A stretch of 64,000 nt of DNA, from NCBI RefSeq assembly GCF_030285665.1, contig NZ_CP127295.1, positions 5,704,001 to 5,768,000 of the forward strand, in the 5' to 3' direction. A program made the position numbers and the translations under genes. Source of the DNA: Amycolatopsis mongoliensis (GTDB lineage: Bacteria; Actinomycetota; Actinomycetes; Mycobacteriales; Pseudonocardiaceae). The notes below the pieces were generated by a model. That model was not told the DNA's origin. It was given only the letters and a program-made list of their open reading frames with translations, and searched no databases. This document shows, piece by piece, positions 25,070-34,121 of the stretch (within the stretch, counting starts at the first letter, position 1; each line of letters begins with the position of its first letter).

Positions 25070-26251
25070 GTGCCTCCGCCGACGATCAGTACCCAGCAGC
25101 GCCGGAACCGCCTCGCCGTCCGGCACCACCTGGCCGCACCCGCGGCCACGGTCTCCGACGCCGTGGCCGGGGTCGTGGCCCTGCACGCCACCGACCCGGC
25201 GACCGTGCACCTTTCGGCGTGCGCGCGCCTCGCCGCACCGGCGATCGCTGCGGTGGAACGAGCGCTGTACGAAGACCGCACCCTGCTGCGGCTGCTGGGC
25301 ATGCGCCGCACGGTGTTCGTCACCGGGCTGGACACGGCGGCGCTCGTGCAGGCGGGGTGTTCCGCGGACATCGAGGTCAAGCAGCGGAAGCTCCTGGAGC
25401 AGCACCTCGGGCAGCAGGGGCACCCGGAGAACGTGCCGGAGCCGGGGAAGTGGCTGCTCGACGTCGAGGCGTCGGTCGAGGCGGCGCTGCGGGCCCGCGG
25501 CTCGGCGACGGCGCAGCAGCTCAGCGAGGACGAGCCCCGGTTGCGGCAGCAGCTGCTGATGGCGGCCGGGAAGCCGTACGAGGCGATCGGGAACGTCACC
25601 AGCCGGGTGCTGTTCCTGCTCGCGGCGGGCGGCCGGATCGCGCGCGGCCGCCCGCGGGGGAGCTGGATCAGCAGCCAGTACGTCTGGCACCCGCTGGACG
25701 AGTGGGTGCCCGGGCTGCCGGAGTGGGACGCGGAGGAGGCGCGGGTGGAGCTGGCCCGCCGCTGGCTGCGCGCGTACGGCCCGGCACCGGCGACGGACCT
25801 GCGCTGGTGGACGGGCTGGACGGCGGGGCAGACGAAGAAGGCTCTGGCCGCGTTGTCGCCGGTGGAGGTCGACCTCGACGGCGCGCCCGCCGTCGTGCTG
25901 CCGGACGACCTCGAGCCGGTGCCCGAGCCGCCGCCGTGGGTGGCGTTCCTCCCGGCGCTGGACCCGACGCCGATGGGCTGGCAGGAACGCGACTGGTACG
26001 TGGGTGCGCACCGCCCGGCGCTGTTCGACCGCAGCGGCAACATCGGCCCGACGGTCTGGCTGAACGGCCGCGTGGTCGGCGGCTGGGCCCAGCGCCGCTC
26101 GGGCGAGATCGCGGTCCGGCTGCTGGAGGACGTGGGTGCGGAGGCACGAGCGATGGCCGAGGCGGAGGCGGACCGGTGCGCGGAGTGGTTCGGCGAGGTC
26201 CGGGTGACGCCCCGGTTCCGGACTCCGCTCGAACGCGAGCTGGCGGGGTAG
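25070..26251 (+). CDS. AlkZ/YcaQ-like winged-helix protein (HTH_42 family)
   Basis: 393-aa protein of the HTH_42 family, some of whose members (AlkZ, YcaQ) are DNA glycosylases that remove bulky alkylated or crosslinked bases. Family blocks: the N-terminal RNRLAVRHHLAAP, VVALHATDPATVHLSACARL, TLLRLLGMRRTVFV, the tandem winged-helix part with EWVPGLPEWDAEEARVELARRWLRAYGPA..DLRWWTGW, and FLPALDPTPMGWQ..GNIGPTVWLNGRVVGGWAQRR. Where characterised members carry a QxQ or QxD catalytic motif, this protein has His39-Ala-Thr41, so glycosylase activity is uncertain. A GTG start at 25070 lies 71 bp from the divergent lysE-type gene. Confidence 0.82.
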   Translation: MPPPTISTQQRRNRLAVRHHLAAPAATVSDAVAGVVALHATDPATVHLSACARLAAPAIAAVERALYEDRTLLRLLGMRRTVFVTGLDTAALVQAGCSADIEVKQRKLLEQHLGQQGHPENVPEPGKWLLDVEASVEAALRARGSATAQQLSEDEPRLRQQLLMAAGKPYEAIGNVTSRVLFLLAAGGRIARGRPRGSWISSQYVWHPLDEWVPGLPEWDAEEARVELARRWLRAYGPAPATDLRWWTGWTAGQTKKALAALSPVEVDLDGAPAVVLPDDLEPVPEPPPWVAFLPALDPTPMGWQERDWYVGAHRPALFDRSGNIGPTVWLNGRVVGGWAQRRSGEIAVRLLEDVGAEARAMAEAEADRCAEWFGEVRVTPRFRTPLERELAG

Positions 26252-27709
<1,458 letters not shown>

Positions 27710-27713
27710 CCCG

Positions 27714-28928
27714 ATGACCGTCAAGAACCTCGACGACCTGCTGGGCGAGGGCGTTCAGGGCCGGTACGTACTCGTGCGGTCCGACCTGAACGTCCCGCTC
27801 GACGGGGATCGCATCACCGACGACGGCCGGGTCCGCGCCGCGCTGCCGACGATCAAGAAGCTCGCCGACGCGGGCGCGAAGGTCGTCGTCACCGCGCACC
27901 TCGGCCGCCCCAAGGGCGAGCCGGACCCGAAGTACACGCTGGCCCCGGTGGCCAAGCGGCTCTCCGAGCTGCTCGGCGCCGAGGTCGCGCTCGCCGGTGA
28001 CCTGGTCGGTGAGTCCGCGAAGGCGCTGACGGGCGGCCTGGTTGGCGGTCGTGTCGTTCTGCTGGAGAACGTGCGCTTCGACGCGCGCGAGACCAGCAAG
28101 GACGCCGTGGACCGCTCCGAGCTGGCCGCCGAGCTGGGCGCGCTCGTCCCGGGCGGCGCGTTCGTCTCCGACGGCTTCGGCGTCGTCCACCGCAAGCAGG
28201 CCTCGGTCTACGAGGTCGCTTCGGTGCTCCCGGCGTACGCGGGCGGCCTGGTGCTGGCCGAGCTGGACGTGCTGAAGAAGCTGACCGACGACGTGCAGCG
28301 GCCCTACGTGGTCGTGCTCGGCGGCGCGAAGGTGTCCGACAAGCTCGGCGTCATCGCGAACCTGCTGACCAAGGTCGACCGGCTGCTCATCGGCGGCGGC
28401 ATGGCGTACACGTTCCTCAAGGCCCAGGGCCACGAGGTCGGCCAGTCGCTGCTGCAGGCCGACCAGCTCGACCAGGTCAAGGGCTTCCTCGCCGAGGCCG
28501 AGAAGCGCGGTGTCGAACTGGTGCTGCCGGTCGACGTGCTGGCCGCGACGGAGTTCTCGGCCGACGCCGAGCACGAGGTCGTCGACGCCACCGCGATCCC
28601 GGCCGACCGCCAGGGTCTCGACATCGGCCCGCGCAGCCGGGAGCTGTTCGCCGGCAAGCTGGCCGACGCGAAGACCGTGTTCTGGAACGGCCCGATGGGC
28701 GTTTTCGAGTTCGAGGCGTTCTCCGGCGGCACGCGCGCCGTCGCGGAGGCGCTCGTCGCGAGCGACGCGTTCACCGTGGTCGGCGGCGGCGACTCGGCCG
28801 CCGCGGTGCGGCAGCTGGGCCTGCCCGAGGACGGCTTCTCGCACATCTCCACCGGAGGCGGGGCCTCGCTCGAGTACCTCGAAGGCAAGGAACTGCCGGG
28901 CGTCGTCGCCCTGGAGGAGAAGAACTAG
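27714..28928 (+). CDS. pgk: Phosphoglycerate kinase
   Basis: 404-aa PGK, which transfers phosphate from 1,3-bisphosphoglycerate to ADP. Landmarks: [97 protein letters not shown] and the nucleotide-binding [26 protein letters not shown]. Typically DAFG follows the second block; here it is DGFG, a conservative change. The ATG at 27714 follows the gap stop closely; the final TAG shares one base with the tpiA GTG start, so pgk and tpiA are translationally coupled. Confidence 0.97.
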   Translation: MTVKNLDDLLGEGVQGRYVLVRSDLNVPLDGDRITDDGRVRAALPTIKKLADAGAKVVVTAHLGRPKGEPDPKYTLAPVAKRLSELLGAEVALAGDLVGESAKALTGGLVGGRVVLLENVRFDARETSKDAVDRSELAAELGALVPGGAFVSDGFGVVHRKQASVYEVASVLPAYAGGLVLAELDVLKKLTDDVQRPYVVVLGGAKVSDKLGVIANLLTKVDRLLIGGGMAYTFLKAQGHEVGQSLLQADQLDQVKGFLAEAEKRGVELVLPVDVLAATEFSADAEHEVVDATAIPADRQGLDIGPRSRELFAGKLADAKTVFWNGPMGVFEFEAFSGGTRAVAEALVASDAFTVVGGGDSAAAVRQLGLPEDGFSHISTGGGASLEYLEGKELPGVVALEEKN

Positions 28929-29713
28929 TGGCACGCAAGCCGTTCATCGCCGGCAACTGGAAGATGAACCAGAACCACCTCGAGGCGATCGCGCTGGTGC
29001 AGAAGATCGCCTTCGCGCTGCCGGAGAAGTACTACGCGAAGGTCGACGTGGCGGTGCTGCCGCCGTTCACCGACATCCGCAGCGTGCAGACCCTGGTCGA
29101 CGGCGACAAGCTGTCGCTCACCTACGGCGCGCAGGACCTCTCGCCGCACGACGCGGGTGCCTACACCGGCGACATCTCCGGCGTGATGCTGGCGAAGCTG
29201 GGCTGCAAGTTCGTCGCGGTCGGGCACTCGGAGCGGCGCGAGTACCACGCCGAGACCGACGAGCTGGTCAACAAGAAGGTCAAGGCCGCGCTCAAGCACG
29301 GCATCACGCCGATCCTCTGCATCGGGGAGAAGCTCGAGGTCCGCGAGGCCGGCGAGCACATCCACCACACCACGACGCAGCTGATCGAGGGCCTGAAGGG
29401 CCTCAAGGCCGAGCAGGTCAAGGACGTGGTCGTCGCGTACGAGCCGGTCTGGGCGATCGGCACCGGCAAGGTCGCCTCCTCGGCCGACGCCGAAGAGGTC
29501 TGCAAGGCCATCCGGGCCACCCTCCAGGAGAAGTACGGCGACGAGGTCGCTTCGTCCGTCCGGGTGCTCTACGGGGGATCGGTGAAGTCGGGCAACATCA
29601 GCGAGCTGGTGGGCTGCGAGAACATCGACGGTGCCCTGGTCGGCGGAGCGAGCCTCGACGGCGAGGAGTTCACGAAACTCTGCGCACTCGCCGCGGGCGG
29701 GCCGCTGCCCTGA
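28928..29713 (+). CDS. tpiA: Triosephosphate isomerase
   Basis: 261-aa TIM barrel that interconverts dihydroxyacetone phosphate and glyceraldehyde 3-phosphate. Catalytic features are intact: Asn-x-Lys in GNWKMN, the electrophilic His in [14 protein letters not shown], the catalytic Glu in [13 protein letters not shown] (loop 6 follows), and the phosphate-binding [10 protein letters not shown] and GALVGGASL. The GTG start overlaps the pgk stop by one base. Last gene of the gap-pgk-tpiA unit; a hairpin 59 nt after the stop probably ends the transcript before secG. Confidence 0.97.
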   Translation: MARKPFIAGNWKMNQNHLEAIALVQKIAFALPEKYYAKVDVAVLPPFTDIRSVQTLVDGDKLSLTYGAQDLSPHDAGAYTGDISGVMLAKLGCKFVAVGHSERREYHAETDELVNKKVKAALKHGITPILCIGEKLEVREAGEHIHHTTTQLIEGLKGLKAEQVKDVVVAYEPVWAIGTGKVASSADAEEVCKAIRATLQEKYGDEVASSVRVLYGGSVKSGNISELVGCENIDGALVGGASLDGEEFTKLCALAAGGPLP

Positions 29714-29771
29714 TCGAGGCCACGACCGGGTAGCCTGTGTATCCGGTCCGTCACACAGCAGTGGACGAGTC

Positions 29772-29814
29772 CAGGGGTACGGTGGTGGTCGGAAACGACC
29801 ATGCCGTACCCCTG
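29772..29814 (+). terminator. Hairpin after tpiA
   Basis: CAGGGGTACGG at 29772-29782 pairs with CCGTACCCCTG at 29804-29814, and an inner GGTCG/CGACC stem closes on GAAA. Followed by CATTCT. It lies between tpiA and secG; partial termination or attenuation into secG is possible because secG begins 27 nt later. Confidence 0.6.
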
Positions 29815-29840
29815 CATTCTCCTAGAGCCCAGAGGATGAC

Positions 29841-30071
29841 ATGAAGCTGTTCCTGCAAATCCTGTTGATCGTCACCAGCGTCTTCCTGGTGGTCGCGGTG
29901 CTGCTGCACCGGGGCCGGGGCGGTGGCCTGTCGTCGCTGTTCGGCGGCGGGATGCAGTCGAGCCTGGCCGGGTCGAGCGTGGCCGAGAAGAACCTCGACC
30001 GGATCACCCTGCTGCTGGGCGCGGTCTGGCTGATCAGCATCGTGGGCCTGGGTCTGCTGCTCAAGGTGTGA
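29841..30071 (+). CDS. secG: Preprotein translocase subunit SecG
   Basis: 76-aa small subunit of the SecYEG channel. It has two membrane helices (LFLQILLIVTSVFLVVAVLLH and ITLLLGAVWLISIVGLGLLL) joined by the family's Gly/Ser-rich cytoplasmic loop GRGGGLSSLFGGGMQSSLAGSSVAEKNLDR. AGAGGATGAC gives a ribosome site before the ATG. Its position after tpiA is conserved in actinobacteria. Length is typical. Confidence 0.95.
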   Translation: MKLFLQILLIVTSVFLVVAVLLHRGRGGGLSSLFGGGMQSSLAGSSVAEKNLDRITLLLGAVWLISIVGLGLLLKV

Positions 30072-30178
30072 GGCGTCCGGCGCTCCGCCGTCGATCGCGA
30101 CCGGGTCACGACGGCAGGGCGCAGTGATTCGGCGTGCCTATTGGGGGGCGCGCCGCCGATTCCTAGGTGTGAGGATTC

Positions 30179-30523
30179 ATGGTTGGCGGTAACGCGATTC
30201 GAGGCACCCGGGTGGGTGCCGGTCCTACGGGCGAATCCGAACGAGGTGAATCGGCGCCGCGGCGCCGGGTCGGCTACTGGTGCGCCAACGGGCACGAAGC
30301 CCGGCCGTCGTTCGCGCTCGACGCGGAGATCCCCGACGAGTGGGACTGCCCCCGCTGCGGGCTCCCGGGCGGGCAGGACGAGAAGAACCCGCCGGCCGCA
30401 CCCCGGACCGAGCCCTACAAGACGCACCTGGCGTACGTGAAGGAGCGACGCAGCGACGCCGACGGCGAGGCCATCCTGGCCGAAGCCCTCGAGCGCCTGC
30501 GCCAGCGCCGGGAGATCATCTAA
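30179..30523 (+). CDS. rbpA: RNA polymerase-binding protein RbpA
   Basis: 114-aa RbpA, an actinobacterial factor that stabilises promoter open complexes with the principal sigma factor. The N-terminal tail GGNAIRGTRVGAGPTGESERGESAPRR, the zinc-type core YWCANGHE..WDCPRCGLPGGQ, the basic linker PPAAPRTEPYKTHLAYVKERRS and the sigma-interacting C-terminal helix DADGEAILAEALERLRQRRE are all present. The core has Cys-x2-(His) and Cys-x2-Cys ligands; the family varies here. GAGGATTC precedes the ATG. A good intrinsic terminator follows 13 nt after the stop. Transcribed separately from secG (108-bp gap). Confidence 0.96.
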   Translation: MVGGNAIRGTRVGAGPTGESERGESAPRRRVGYWCANGHEARPSFALDAEIPDEWDCPRCGLPGGQDEKNPPAAPRTEPYKTHLAYVKERRSDADGEAILAEALERLRQRREII

Positions 30524-30536
30524 GCAGTGCCGGCCG

Positions 30537-30568
30537 AAAGCCACCCCGGGAGACCTCGGGGTGGCTTT
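30537..30568 (+). terminator. Intrinsic terminator after rbpA
   Basis: AAAGCCACCCCG (30537-30548) and CGGGGTGGCTTT (30557-30568) form a perfect 12-bp stem with an 8-nt loop and end in TTTTC. Confidence 0.88.
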
Positions 30569-30604
30569 TCGTGCGTTCAGCCAGGCTTCGGGTGTGAGCG
30601 AGAG

Positions 30605-30694
30605 GTCGACACGCGTGATCCGGGAGTCGACACGACGCTGCACGCTGTGTCGACCCTTCAATCACGAGTGTCGACTCCGCAATCACGCGTGTCG
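30605..30694. repeat. Nested inverted repeats of a GTCGACAC motif
   Basis: Outer arms 30607-30619 and 30682-30694 are a perfect 13-bp inverted pair; inner arms 30624-30633 and 30668-30677 are a perfect 10-bp pair; a further GTGTCGAC lies at 30647-30654. The cluster sits between rbpA and the convergent histidine kinase gene, distinct from the rbpA terminator next to it. Confidence 0.65.
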
Positions 30695-30712
30695 CCCCTC
30701 TGATCACGCCGG

Positions 30713-31912
30713 TCAGCGGTCCAGCGGATACCGGGCCCGAACCCGGAAGCCGCCGTCCTCCATCCCCGACGTCTCGAAGCTCCCGCCCAGCAGCCGCGCC
30801 CGCTCGGCCAGCCCCGTCAGCCCGTGCCCGCCCGACGGCAGCTTCTCCGACGGCCGGTTCGCGCGCTCGTTGCGGACCTCGATCTTGAGCGCCCCGTGCT
30901 CACCCTGGATGCGGATCGTCGCCGTCGCGCCCGGGGCGTGCTTGTGGACGTTCGTCAGGCACTCCTGCACCGTCCGGTAGGCCGCCGCCGACACCTGGTT
31001 CGGCAGGGCTTCCGGCAGGTGCTCCACCGACAGGTGCACCGGGACCTCCGACGTCCGGATCAGCCGGTCGAGGTCGTTGATCCCGGGTCGCGGACCGTCG
31101 TCGTCGGCGTCCGAGCGCAGCACGCTCAGCAGGGAGCGCAGCTCCTCCAGCGTCCGCTTGCTGAGCGTCCGGATGACCTGCGCGGTCTCCTGCGCGTGGT
31201 TGTCGGCGGTCTGGGCCTGCAGCGCGCCGGCCTGCATCGCGATCAGCGTGATCTGGTGCGAGACGACGTCGTGCATCTCGCGCGCCAGCCGGGCGCGCTC
31301 TTCGGCGCGGACGGCGTCGGCGTGGAAGCGGCGCTCGCGGTCGCGGCTCGTGGCCAGCTCGGCGAGTTTGTTGGAGATCTCGGTCCGTGCCCCGATGAGC
31401 AGGCCGATCGCGATCGGCATGCCGGCGACGAGGACGCCGTAGATGCCGTCCAGGATGTGCTCGCGCCAGCTGAGCTCGGCGAAGTCCTCCAGGGGCCACT
31501 GCACGAACCGGCAGCACCACACCAGCGCTGCGCCGACCCAGACCTGCCAGTGCAGCTGGCGGCGGGTGGCGAGCATGCCGAGCGTGATCATCGACGCGAG
31601 CTGCGCCCAGCCGGCCAGGAAGCCGGGGACCGCGACGAGCACGGCGAGGAACGGGAACTTCCGGCGGAACACCACCGCGAGACAGGCGGCGCCGGAGAGC
31701 CAGATCGAATAGGGCTGGGCCTTCTCGGGGATCACCAGCCAGACGTCGAGCACGGCCAGGAGGACCGCGGCCGCCTCGATGGCGAACGTGACCACAGCGG
31801 GCCGGGGTACCGAGCCGAACAAGCTCAGCCCGCGCTTGCGCACCCGCTCGGCGGCCGATGGCCCCGAGCCGGCGATCGAGATGCCTGGAATCGAGAGTCC
31901 CTCTGTACTCAT
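30713..31912 (-). CDS. Sensor histidine kinase, NarL/HisKA_3 type
   Basis: 399-aa membrane kinase. Four to five hydrophobic segments fill the first half (TFAIEAAAVLLAVLDVWLVI, AACLAVVF, PFLAVLVAVPGFLAGWAQLASMI, IYGVLVAGMPIAIGLLIGA). The dimerisation/phosphoacceptor motif AREMHDVVSHQITLIAMQAGAL is near residue 210, followed by an HATPase with NVHKHAPGA and GGHGLTGLAERARLLGG. This class phosphorylates NarL-type response regulators that are normally encoded next door, but no response regulator is in the flanks. ATG 31912 (GGGG 9 nt upstream) is preferred over ATG 31927. No periplasmic sensor domain is visible, so the signal may be perceived in the membrane. Confidence 0.88.
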   Translation of the reverse strand: MSTEGLSIPGISIAGSGPSAAERVRKRGLSLFGSVPRPAVVTFAIEAAAVLLAVLDVWLVIPEKAQPYSIWLSGAACLAVVFRRKFPFLAVLVAVPGFLAGWAQLASMITLGMLATRRQLHWQVWVGAALVWCCRFVQWPLEDFAELSWREHILDGIYGVLVAGMPIAIGLLIGARTEISNKLAELATSRDRERRFHADAVRAEERARLAREMHDVVSHQITLIAMQAGALQAQTADNHAQETAQVIRTLSKRTLEELRSLLSVLRSDADDDGPRPGINDLDRLIRTSEVPVHLSVEHLPEALPNQVSAAAYRTVQECLTNVHKHAPGATATIRIQGEHGALKIEVRNERANRPSEKLPSGGHGLTGLAERARLLGGSFETSGMEDGGFRVRARYPLDR

Positions 31913-32203
31913 CGCTGGCGACCCCATTCGTCTTGTGGACTTGTTGGTGAGAGGTGCTCAGGGCCCGATCGGGACGCGCAGCAACGGACAAATGTGCGGA
32001 TGCTAACGAGGTCGCATACGAAGACGGTAAGTTTCACCCGTTGTCGGAGTTTCGGCGTCCGAATTCCGCAGTCGACTGGTCCGTCCGGGGGATAGCCGCG
32101 GAGGGGTGCTACCGAGCGTGGGAGCGCAGCTCCCCACTGTGCACCGGGACGACCACATCGTGGGAATCATGTTACCCACGTGTGGTCGCCCGGCGGTAGG
32201 TCG

Positions 32204-33292
32204 TCAGGCCGCCATGGACCTGAGGTCGTCGCTGAGCAGGTCGTGCAGTCCGGTGGCGCAGGCCTTCGCCGTCTCGATCGACCGCGGCAGCATCCCGGCC
32301 TCGTACGTCCGGACGGCCTCGTCGACGCTCGGCGCGGTGGCCAGTGCGGTGGCGAGCTCGGTGCCGTCCAGCAGGGCCAGGTTCGCACCGACGCCCAGCG
32401 GCGGCATCAGGTGCGCCGCGTCGCCGAGCAGCGTGAGCCCGGGCGTGTGGGTCCAGGCGTGCGGCACCGGGAGGACGTGCAGCGGCCGGTGCGTGAACCC
32501 GCCGTCGAGGTCGTGCAGGAACCCGAGCAGGCTCGGGTGCCAGCCGGCGAAGCGCTCCAGCAGGTGCGCGCGCACCGCTGCGGTGTCGGCGAAGTCGAGG
32601 CCGGCGGCCCAGTCTTCGGACGCGTAGAAGACGGCGTAACACCGGATGTGGCCGTTGCTGTTGCGCTGCGCGACGAGCGCCTGCCCGTCGACCTTCGTCA
32701 TCATGGTTCCCTGGCCGGTCAGGGCGGCCAGGTCCGGGTGACGGCGGTCGGCGTCGTCGAGGCCGAGCTCGACGAACGTCACGCCGCTGTACTCGGGCCG
32801 GACGCCGGTGAGGGCCTGGCGGACGCGGGACCACGCGCCGTCCGCGCCGACGACCAGGTCGGACTCCGCGGTGGTGCCGTCGGCGAACGTCAGGGTGCCG
32901 GGCGCGACCTCCGCGACCGGCCGTCCCCACCGGACGGTGCCGGGGGAGAGTGAGTCGAGGAGCAGCCCGCGGAGCTGGCCGCGGTCGATCTCGGGACGGA
33001 AGTCGTCGCCTTCGGTGGGGACCTCGTCCATGACGACGTCGCCGCTGTGCGGGTCGAGGGCGCGCATCTGCTGGCCTTCGGGGCGGGCGAGCTCGCGGAA
33101 CCGGTCGTGCAGGCCGGCGGTGCGGAGGGCGACCTGGCCGGTGTCGCCGTGCAGGTCGAGCGTGCCGCCCTGGGTCCGGGCGTCGGCCGAGGCTTCTTGT
33201 TCGAAGACGGTGACGTCGAGGCCGTGCAGCTGCAGGACGCGGGCGCAGGCGAGTCCGCCCAGGCCGGCGCCGACGATGGCGATGGAGTTCAT
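32204..33292 (-). CDS. TetX-like FAD-dependent monooxygenase
   Basis: 362-aa class A flavin monooxygenase. FAD/NAD(P)H motifs: the N-terminal IAIVGAGLGGLACARVLQLHGLDVTVFE (GxGxxG), the DLVVGADGAWSRVR (DG motif) and GLTLLGDAAHLMPPLGVGANLALLDGTEL (GD motif). It resembles the tetracycline-inactivating TetX group more than generic family members: the GGTLDLH and EIDRGQLRGLLLDSL blocks and the GDAAHLMPP segment are shared. TetX has PFAGQGVN at the GD motif where this protein has PLGVGANL. The true substrate may be another polyketide or aromatic. It is divergent from a TetR regulator with repeat operators between them, a typical drug- or metabolite-inducible pair. Confidence 0.85.
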   Translation of the reverse strand: MNSIAIVGAGLGGLACARVLQLHGLDVTVFEQEASADARTQGGTLDLHGDTGQVALRTAGLHDRFRELARPEGQQMRALDPHSGDVVMDEVPTEGDDFRPEIDRGQLRGLLLDSLSPGTVRWGRPVAEVAPGTLTFADGTTAESDLVVGADGAWSRVRQALTGVRPEYSGVTFVELGLDDADRRHPDLAALTGQGTMMTKVDGQALVAQRNSNGHIRCYAVFYASEDWAAGLDFADTAAVRAHLLERFAGWHPSLLGFLHDLDGGFTHRPLHVLPVPHAWTHTPGLTLLGDAAHLMPPLGVGANLALLDGTELATALATAPSVDEAVRTYEAGMLPRSIETAKACATGLHDLLSDDLRSMAA

Positions 33293-33355
33293 GACTTCCC
33301 CCTGGAAGTTCGGTGCCCCCGGCTGGTCCGGCGGCTTGGAGTCAGAAAAGCACAG

Positions 33356-33411
33356 TGACTCAAAAGGTGCAATGACTCAACTTTCGAAGTGAGTCCACCA
33401 TCACGTAGGCT
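33356..33411 (+). promoter_or_regulatory. TGACTCA repeats and leaderless tetR promoter
   Basis: TGACTCA occurs at 33356-33362 and 33373-33379, and the inverted TGAGTC at 33390-33395 pairs with GACTCA at 33374-33379 across 10 nt. TAGGCT at 33406-33411 is a -10 box ending 6 nt before the tetR ATG. The repeats therefore overlap the -35 region and are the likely operator for the adjacent TetR. Confidence 0.55.
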
Positions 33412-33417
33412 GAGGGC

Positions 33418-33981
33418 ATGACCGAAGTGATCGGGCGCCGCGAGCGCAAGAAGGCGCAGACCCGCCAGGCGCTGGCCGACGCCGCGCTGGAGCTGTTCCT
33501 CGAACGCGGCTACGACGAGGTCGGGGTGAAGGACGTGGCGGATGCCGCCGACGTCTCGGTGACGACGTTGTTCAAGTACTTCCCCAGCAAGGAGGCGCTG
33601 CTGTTCGACCAGGACGACGACATCGAGGCGGCGCTGGTCCTGGCGGTGCGCGGCCGGCCGCCGGGGCACACGATCGTGGACGCGCTGCGGGAGCACATGC
33701 TGCGCGACAGCGCCGACGGCGGCCCGAGCGAGGAGTTCGTGCGGCTGATCGAGAGCACGCCGACGCTGCGCGACTACGCCCGCCGGATGTGGATGCGCCA
33801 CGAGACGGCGCTCGCCCGGGCGATCGCGGAGGAGACGGGCGCCCCGGAGGGCGACGTGTCCTGCGCGGCACTGGCACGGTTCGCGCTGGCGTCGCGAGAG
33901 CTGATCGTGGGCGCGGAGAACCCGCGCCGGGCGGCGGAGGAGATCTTCGGCAACCTGGGCCGCGGCTGGCGGGTGAAGTGA
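33418..33981 (+). CDS. TetR-family transcriptional regulator
   Basis: 187-aa TetR repressor. The HTH is standard: KAQTRQALADAALELFLERGYDEVGVKDVADAADVSVTTLFKYFPSKEALLF (about residues 12-63). The ligand domain is of the short AcrR-like C-terminal type ending in ENPRRAAEEIFGNLGRGW. The TAGGCT -10 box lies 6 nt before the ATG, indicating a leaderless message. The position divergent to the TetX-like monooxygenase, with TGACTCA repeats in between, makes it the probable local repressor of both genes. Transcription ends at the convergent hairpin near 34061-34111. Confidence 0.9.
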   Translation: MTEVIGRRERKKAQTRQALADAALELFLERGYDEVGVKDVADAADVSVTTLFKYFPSKEALLFDQDDDIEAALVLAVRGRPPGHTIVDALREHMLRDSADGGPSEEFVRLIESTPTLRDYARRMWMRHETALARAIAEETGAPEGDVSCAALARFALASRELIVGAENPRRAAEEIFGNLGRGWRVK

Positions 33982-34060
33982 GGCAGGGGAGCGGGCGGCG
34001 CGCACTGGGCGTCGGCGGAGAGCTGCGGCTACCGCACGAAGTAAGCCACCACCCCGAAAG

Positions 34061-34111
34061 CCGTGAAGACCTCCTTACCGGCGCCAAGAGCCGGTAAGGA
34101 GGCCTTCACGG
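34061..34111. terminator. Long bidirectional hairpin between tetR and pgl
   Basis: CCGTGAAGACCTCCTTACCG plus GC (34061-34082) pairs with 34090-34111 over 22 bp with one G-T mismatch and a 7-nt loop. It lies in the 140-bp gap between convergent genes. Confidence 0.8.
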
Positions 34112-34121
34112 ACCACCGAAG

